A DNA stretch of 64,000 bases from NCBI RefSeq assembly GCF_010093595.1, contig NW_022985458.1, positions 499,842 to 563,841 on the forward strand, given 5' to 3'. Positions within the stretch are counted from its first letter, which is position 1. Each line of letters begins with the position of its first letter. This document shows positions 57,779-64,000 of the stretch, in pieces. The notes under the pieces are model-generated. The model saw only the letters and a program-made list of their open reading frames with translations. It did no database searches and was not told where the DNA came from. The stretch comes from Mytilinidion resinicola. Taxonomy: Eukaryota; Ascomycota; Dothideomycetes; Mytilinidiales; Mytilinidiaceae. A program made the position numbers and the translations under genes.

Positions 57779-59584
57779 CTAAACAGTCTCTTCAACCTTC
57801 TTCTCTGGCTTGCCTCCCATCATGGCGCCTTGTCCACGACGCATCAACTCCAGCATCCTTGCTGCTTCAGAGGCAAACTTACACTTGGAGCGTATCTTCG
57901 GACCGTACTTATAGAACAGGAACGGGATAGGCACGCATGCAAGCGCCAGGAACGCAGGAATAGAGCTCGCCCATTGATCTCCGAGATTCGCATACATTTG
58001 GGTTGTAAACAGTGGAAATGCAGTGCCGAACAAGGACCGAAGCATCGAACCGGCCGCCAGCACAGAAGCAGTATAGACGGTATCTGTACACAGGTGAGCA
58101 TGCGCATTGTTGCCGGGGATCACGAAGCAAGGATCAAAACGTACAACAGTCAATCAGGTAGCTCAGCTGCGAGATGAAGACCAGGACAAGTCCACACGAG
58201 AATAGCAAGGCGCCGATAACGGGTGCGATCCAGTGCACCGAAGGATACGTCGTCCACGCAAATAGGAACAGACCAATCGGAAGGACAACAGAGCCTACCA
58301 TGGCCGTACTCAGTCTGGCTTCTGGCTCAACTGTGGCCCCCTTTGCCGCGATTGTCGCGCACAGACGCACGTAGCGTTTATTGTCCGCGCCTGACAACAC
58401 CGTGGCAAGACAGACGCCAATGGTGACCCCGACAAACGGAAGTCCGGCGGTGCCTTCGTTCCAGCCTCGGGAACCTTGGAAGACGATGGGAATTGCGGCA
58501 AAAAGCATGTACAGTGTGCCATAGACGATAGACATGTACAGCGACATCAGCAAGACAATGGGTTCGCGAAACAGAAGAATCCAGGGGCGCGAGAGAGCGA
58601 CCGAGAGCTCCTGCGTGAGTGTCTTGGGCGGCTCTCCCGCATCGAGTCGGGATACATAGACGCTTCCCGTCATCTTGGAGAGGGCCCTCGCTCGAGATCG
58701 CAAGATGAACGGCGCATATGTTTCGGGAGTGGTTAGCGTGGTGGCAATCCAGACCACACCGGCCAGGATGGCGATTAAACCGAGAATCCAGCGCCAGCCC
58801 TGGGTCTCGACTAGGAAACCACCAGCAATGGGCCCTAAATATATATAAACCAAGAATCAGCAAGTACCCGGTACAAGGGCCAAAATGGCAAAAAGGCAGT
58901 ATGGAAGAAGGGCAAGGGCATCGACCACCTACCAAGTGCAGGCCCCAGAAAAGGAGCCGTGACAAACGCTCCCATCGCCACTCCGCGCTGCTCCTTGGTC
59001 AACATGTCGGTAATGACGCCCCCGCCATTCGTCATCGACGACGAACCGAACGCGCTCGCAAAGAAGCGAAAAACCAACAAGGACTGAATGTTGGGCGAGC
59101 ACGGCGCCGCCACGCTGAACGCCGTGAACGCCATGAATGAAATCACATAGATAGACCTGCGCCCGTACAACTCGGACAGAGGCCCCCAGATCAGCGGCCC
59201 CAGGGCGAACCCTAACACGAAGAGCGACAAGCCCAGTGTGGCCACCTCCCCGGACACGTCAAAGTGCCGCTTGACGTCCTCGATGCCGCTGGCGTACGCA
59301 GAGCTAGCAAAGGTCACCACCAACGCGGACAAGGCCTGGAGGAAGGTAATGGCCCATTTTCGCTGCATGGGAATATTCATAGCATCTTGGTAGTCGTTCT
59401 GCAGGTAATCGATAACGTAGGGGTCGTCGGCCGTGCCCTTGCCGGAGTAGTTCTGGTTGCAGACATCCTCGTCGAGGCGCATGCGGGAGAAATAAGATCG
59501 GATCCCGGACATGCTTCGAGGGGAGTCCTTGACCCGCTGGTGGTCGTCGGAAGAGGAGACAGAAGGCTCAGGAGGAGCGGCCAT
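57779..59584 (-). CDS. MFS drug:H+ antiporter (DHA1-like) exporter
   Basis: Predicted 548-residue plasma-membrane exporter with about 12 membrane segments. Exons 59584-58933, 58834-58145 and 58083-57779; introns of 98 bp (GTAGGT..TTTAG) and 61 bp (GTACGT..TACAG), both fitting the family alignment (..[11 protein letters not shown].. and ..LIDC/YTVYTAS..). Start chosen at MAAPPEPSV; an in-frame ATG 15 codons upstream is possible. Signatures: a charged cytosolic N-terminus ending [32 protein letters not shown] (motif A, loop 2-3), and [19 protein letters not shown]. It resembles exporters found in fungal polyamine, multidrug and metabolite-cluster settings; the substrate cannot be deduced. The frame is intact and GC-normal. 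It lies tail-to-tail with the broken regulator, and an 80-bp duplication lies in its promoter region. Confidence 0.9.
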
Positions 59585-60911
59585 GATGGGAACGACAAGA
59601 GGGACAAGAATACCAGTGTCGAGGTTCAAGATGTAGACGGAGATAAACTCACGAATTTTTATACGTAGCTATTTTGTCACGGCAAGTAAAGAATCGCGTT
59701 CGCGATTTATATATAATTAACTTCGGAAGTTTGGATTCGGAGTTTCAGTGATATAAAAGCCCGCGGCAATTATCTACGGAATTATAAACTTTATAATTAA
59801 CTTCGGAAGTTTGGATTCGGAGTTTCAGTGATATAAAAGCCCGCGGCAATTATTTACGGAATTATAAACCTTTTCTTATTAGTTCGGCAAAGTCGGGTAA
59901 TGCTCCCGAAATAGGACGGTTAAATCGCAAATACGATGGTAAAATACATACTAAAATGAGGTTCCATAATTTCTAAAGTTGAGCTAATAAACATTTTGTA
60001 AGATTGTATCAGAGGGCAGCATCTCGTCTGTCACATTACGTCGTATTCGCTACAAATAGAAATGTCTGACAAAAGGAACTGTCTGGCCTCCTTGCGTCGA
60101 ACGATCAAGTAAGAGACATCAGTTAAGACCAGTCTCAGACACACGAGAAACCACCCAAACAACCAGAAATAATAAACAATGGAATAGGGTATTAAGACAA
60201 AAATAAAGGCAAGTTCGTATATTGTTACCTATGAAACACCTGTATCCAGGAGTCTAAAATTCCCCTCTTTTTTAAACCCCGAGGACCGTACCCACAAACC
60301 ATGTCAATCTTTTGTACTGTGAATGTGGTGTAATGACAAAGAAGAATAGCCACCACCCATATATCCTCAGCTGCTCTAGAGCGTTGGCGAGCAACGAGAG
60401 TCACAAACGTAATCTCAATCTGGTCGAATCGGGCTCTCCCCAAGTGCCCGTGATTCTCCGCTACCTTACCGAGTAAAGCATCCTCTCGTGCGAGTCCTCG
60501 GTTGTAGCAATGACGACTAGTCATACTTTTGAAGAACCTCATCATGCTAGTAGTATCCGATGCCTCTCCCATTCCTCGGCCTTCTATCGCCGTGCATCTT
60601 GGAAAGAGAGTCAACGTTCCAAGTCGGGTAGACTGTCAAGACTACTTATACTTAGATTCCACTCTACTTATTAAGTCTAAGTATGAGTTATTTTTAAAGA
60701 CACCTTACTGCCTGCCTTAAATAAAAATACTATATTATCAAATAGAAGGAGATCAATCGGACTTGAGCTACCTAGCCATGCATTTCTCATATTGAAAATG
60801 GTCTTTACCACGCAGAAATTGATCACAACTGAGAAAATAAAAAACAAGCAGAATGATTGCTGCAATGGCCCAGGTTGTGTTATTGCTACAGCTAGATAAT
60901 TGTCTGTGCCT
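59585..60911. other. MFS promoter region and spacer to the second regulator
   Basis: Holds the MFS promoter with the 80-bp tandem duplication (59721-59880). A minus-strand frame of about 115 codons from an internal ATG (to 60225) has no recognised domain and is not called. The rest is unremarkable AT-moderate DNA without RIP density. Confidence 0.5.
59721..59880. repeat. 80-bp tandem duplication upstream of the MFS gene
   Basis: Two head-to-tail 80-bp copies, each starting CTTCGGAAGTTTGGATTCGG and containing GATATAAAAGCCCGCGG, with only a couple of differences. Each copy brings a TATAAA motif about 150-300 bp upstream of the MFS start codon, so it could affect expression. Confidence 0.9.
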
Positions 60912-63487
60912 CTATTCCGCCCGTTCTTGGGAACCCATGTCAACATCGAATAGTGAACTCCAGCTGCCCAATCTCCAATCGTCCAAGAAATCAAGTCCTA
61001 GGAAATCGCCATGGAGTGGTAGATTACTCTCACCCTGCTCTAATTGAGACGGAATTATATTGACCTGTGTGTTCGGCGAAGTGTAAGCATCCGCCATGCT
61101 GCTGTCTTGTGACTGCCACTGCGCAGGTACTTGACCGAGAATGTTGGGTGGAACCAAGTACAGATTTTTCTTGGCAAGAATCTCCTCAAATACCGGCAGC
61201 GCTCTTTTCAGGGCGGGTATTTCTTTTCCCTGGGTGAGAACAAGCATTGTCTGGCTGATGGATATCCGAGCCATGGAACGGACGAGGTCTGTCTCGGCTG
61301 GATCGAGGGCCGATTCGATGTGTAGAGCGAGCAGCGCAGTTATTGTGGTTATGCTGACAAGGCCCTTGTTAGTTCCATTGGTGCGTTCTATAAAGCATGT
61401 CTGAAAAATGGGAAAATGAGAAGAAATGGACGGCACCTACAAAGACACGGGAAAGTCCTGAAGGGTACCACTCGCCAACACCCTCATAGAAATCGTGTCC
61501 AACTCCAGAATAGCGGACCGAAGCCGCTCTTTGGCCCACTCGCTCCAGTCCGCATGTTGGGACTGCTGCAAACAGCGTCGTATTAGACGACACAAGATGC
61601 ACTCAAACCTGTAGCTCATGGCTTGTATATTCAGATAGTACACGTCAGTTCCAGTATTCCCACCCACGTGCATCTTGGTAGCGAGAGACTTGCGCCATGC
61701 ATCGAGTGGGTGCATCATTTGGCGAGGATCCTGCTGTGGCTTGTTTGTTACAATGGACAAACACTGTCCGACTAAATAGAGTTAGTTATGCTTGTGGTAT
61801 CAGTTACAGATTGAAAATAAAAATAAAAAGGAATAAGAATAAAGAATTGAATAGAACCAACACGCACATATTCGAGACAACTCGCAGTGGACAACAGGCG
61901 AGGCCTTTTGCTGAGGCGTGACCGCCGATAGCAAGCCGGATGATGCTCCCGAGACATCCTCCGCTTCCCAGTCATCTTCCGTCCTCGGCTTGATCGCGGA
62001 GGTGTTTTCGAGTAGTCGCGAGCGTCTGGTATTGACAAAGACGTGGAAAATGTCTAAAAACTATGTAGCTATAGTAAGCATAAAGCAGGAAGAACAGAAC
62101 ACGGTGACGAGAAGAGGGACGTACGTAGAGAGTCCACCAGATCCTTCTGTACAACTTTATAATTTTACGGGGTTTGTCTTCTCGAACACACCTGTCGGAG
62201 AGTCAGTAGGCAGTTAGTACCTGCAATAAATGTCACAGGTGTCACAGTCCAGGAGTAGGAAACGCACGTGTCGCGTAGGTCAAGCTTAGTGGCAAGACGG
62301 ATCGCATTATGGAACCAGTAGCCAAAGTCCCGGTCGGTGGGGTGGTCGAGAATCACCATGCACAAGATGATGGATCCCTGCAGCATCAACAACGGGTCAT
62401 CTTCGGCGGCAAAGTCGTGGAGCAGCTTGGCCTTGGAGAAGAACGACTCTTGCGCGGCCGAGCGGCTGGCAAAGCCGCAGGCGGATAGCACATCTGCTGG
62501 CGCATAGAGACTGGCTGGTGTCAATATGACGCGGAGCAGGAACAAAGAGCAGTCGCCGGATTGATAGCCGCGAATGAAATCAGCTCTGTTGATCACGGGA
62601 GCAAAAGGGCAGACGTGGTCAAAGTATGTCTTAATGAGGGCATCTCTGTTGTTTTTGTCTGTGAGTAGAGTGAAGACGAAGACCTAAAGAGGGTGGAGGA
62701 TGGAGGATTCTAAGATTGTCTTACAAGTGGTGCGGAGGAGGTAGGTCAAAGACACCCTTCTTGACAAGATATTCATTGTCAATGTCATCCAATCGGGGTA
62801 GCTTGGTCCATAGACAGTTCCGAGGAGTAAAGCTGTCTTCCGGCCTTGAACGGTAGGGGGTATTGGAAGTGGTGTGATGTTGACTTGATTCTGTAGTTTC
62901 TTTCACGGCGTCGTTTAGGATATTAAGGTAGAGCAGGTCTGGCTCAGTCTGACGTGGGTTTTGGCAGTCCAAGGGATCGGAAGTGGAAAATTGTCTTGAT
63001 TGTTTTGATTGATTAGATTGATTAGATTGATTGAGGCTGTCTAACTGGCTACTGTGGGATGTAGCCGGGGAGAGTGTGGTCTGGTAACAGGTTAGTGGGA
63101 ATTCTTAAGGATCGCCGAAGGAGCAGAAGAAAAGGGGGACGAGAGAAGCAGCTGGGAGAATTCTAAGCATACTTGTACATTGCTAGGAGCCGGCAAAACG
63201 TGTATTACTTTCCTATGAGCCCCATCAATGTTAGCACGCACCTAATGAATCAGGAACCATGAGCCATCCTAGCAGTAAACCACTCACCTAGACCGACCCT
63301 TACGGACACGTAGTACACAGTCCTTAGCGCACTGCCTGCTGGTACAACTGCTGCAGGGGAGGCCAATCACGGTGGCATCGCACTTGACCTTGCGTACACG
63401 GCAGGGCAGACATGACTTGTTGGCTTTGGGGGCACGTTTTCCGGTTTCTCCCTGCGCCTTCTGCGGCTCGCTACCTGAAGTATTCAT
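60912..63487 (-). CDS. Zn(II)2Cys6 transcription factor with fungal-specific TF domain (CTF1-like)
   Basis: Exons traced on the minus strand: 63487-63288 (zinc cluster CLPCRVRKVKCDATVIGLPC then CSSC), 63051-62725, 62645-62268 (HLDALIKTYFDHVCPFAPVI then ADFIRGYQSGD), 62191-62125 (KPRKIIKLYRRIWWTLY, the fungal TF-domain signature), a short exon ending at 61868 (TEDDWEAEDVSG..ELSRIF), 61771-61449 (GQCLSIVTNKP..) and 61400-60912 (ends SLFDVDMGSQERAE). Introns 63052-63287, 62646-62724, 62192-62267, 61772-61867 and 61401-61448 follow GT..AG and keep phase. The junction after RRIWWTLY (GTACGT donor at 62124) could not be fitted in phase to the next exon, and the usual GRP..D block is missing there. 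The gene may therefore carry a lesion. It resembles cutinase-type regulators; targets unknown, perhaps the adjacent exporter. Confidence 0.8.
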
Positions 63488-64000
63488 TGAAGGCGAAGAG
63501 CGGCGTTTGTTGTAGCCTACAGTGGCGTGGAAATCAGGGAATGAGAGGGCTCAGGTGGTAGTGTGAGGGCGTTTTTGACATTGCGGCGAGTCCTCCTCCG
63601 AAACTCACCCCACACCGCTTCCCTGTCTGGTTAGCGCCGTATCCCCTCTTTGTAAGCAAAATTACGTTTGGCTCAACTTTGGCTCGTATGCTCACGCTGC
63701 ACTGCCACTGCTCAGGGTGCTCACCCTCAACTCGCTTTGGTGTCCAAATTTGGTCTGCTATGTGGAAGCTGCCAACTGTACGCGAAATGTGTCTCCAGGG
63801 GTGGGCCAGGTGGGGGCACCAATTATGGGCTACCGGCCACGCAATGGAGATGCCGCTCCGCTCCCGCTACCTGATAGCGATACGCTATAACCACCACTTT
63901 GCCCTTCTTTTAGTCTTCCACATCCTTCTTATCTTCTACGTCTTTCTTGTCTTCTATATTCTTCTTATTTTCTACTTTATGAATTTAAAATAGCAAGGGT
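63488..64000. other. upstream region of the second regulator, window edge
   Basis: Promoter side of the minus-strand Zn2Cys6 gene. Two overlapping plus-strand frames (63668-63993) have no domain and run into a TTCTT/TCTAC-rich low-complexity stretch (about 63905-63975). I see nothing else. Confidence 0.5.

Noticed and set aside
60225..60614. Minus-strand frame of 129 codons between the MFS and second regulator genes
   Set aside because: It starts from a non-ATG codon (first ATG 14 codons in) and has no domain, intron or recognisable composition. Insufficient support.
1..64000. A Starship-type giant element carrying the NLR and DUF7924 genes as cargo
   Set aside because: No DUF3435-type tyrosine recombinase and no matching element edges were found in the window. 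NLR genes alone are not sufficient evidence.
1..64000. tRNA, rRNA or telomere repeats
   Set aside because: I looked for characteristic tRNA arms, rRNA-like blocks and TTAGGG arrays and saw none. A dedicated search (for example with a covariance model) would be needed to exclude small RNA genes.

Overview
This window is a gene-poor, repeat-dominated stretch of an ascomycete (Pezizomycotina) genome, probably a Sordariomycete. The evidence is short GT..AG introns of about 50-100 bp, Zn(II)2Cys6 regulators, a STAND/NLR gene with ankyrin repeats, an HMG-box gene of the mating-type (MATA_HMG) kind, a DUF7924-type gene, and Ty3/gypsy and Fot1/pogo transposons. Most transposons carry the marks of repeat-induced point mutation (RIP): AT-rich sequence with glutamine and tryptophan codons turned into stops, and CpA to TpA differences between copies. 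The species cannot be named from the sequence alone.

Layout. 1-2747: a minus-strand NACHT-ankyrin NLR gene running off the left edge and split by a 273-bp inverted-repeat element. 2748-4485: spacer passing into RIP-mutated DNA. 4486-21232: a minus-strand Ty3/gypsy element (A) into which a second complete LTR element (B, 6112-15643, target duplication TATAG) has inserted. B in turn carries a Fot1/pogo transposon (11924-13763). 21233-29210: two further RIP-mutated gypsy bodies (C and E); the 3' end of E, with its chromodomain, is largely spared. 29211-30355: two related G/C-tract inverted-repeat elements. 30870-32535: a RIP-degraded DUF7924 gene. 32600-40500: GC-normal DNA with no convincing gene but several tandem repeats, namely a 151-160-bp satellite with an assembly gap and a series of TATA-box-bearing promoter-like units. 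40539-41674: an intact HMG-box gene. 43149-46725: GC-rich tandem arrays with an unmutated solo LTR inside. 46726-54036: a 410-bp repeat in inverted orientation around a gypsy integrase fragment, then a plus-strand gypsy body (D) of the same family as A, hit by a 216-bp MITE. 54037-55415: further degraded repeats. 55570-63487: a small gene cluster with a Zn(II)2Cys6 regulator broken by two copies of the NLR-disrupting element, an intact-looking MFS exporter, and a second, multi-exon Zn(II)2Cys6 regulator.

How the parts relate. The regulator-transporter-regulator group looks like the edge or remnant of a metabolite or drug-efflux cluster; no biosynthetic core enzyme is visible. The most unusual content is (i) a 273-285-bp element family whose three copies all sit in coding exons with perfect 5-bp duplications and whose 10-bp inverted ends could carry splice sites in either orientation, (ii) a mating-type-like HMG-box gene outside a recognisable MAT locus, downstream of repeated promoter-like modules, and (iii) the nested, differently mutated transposons, which give a relative insertion order.
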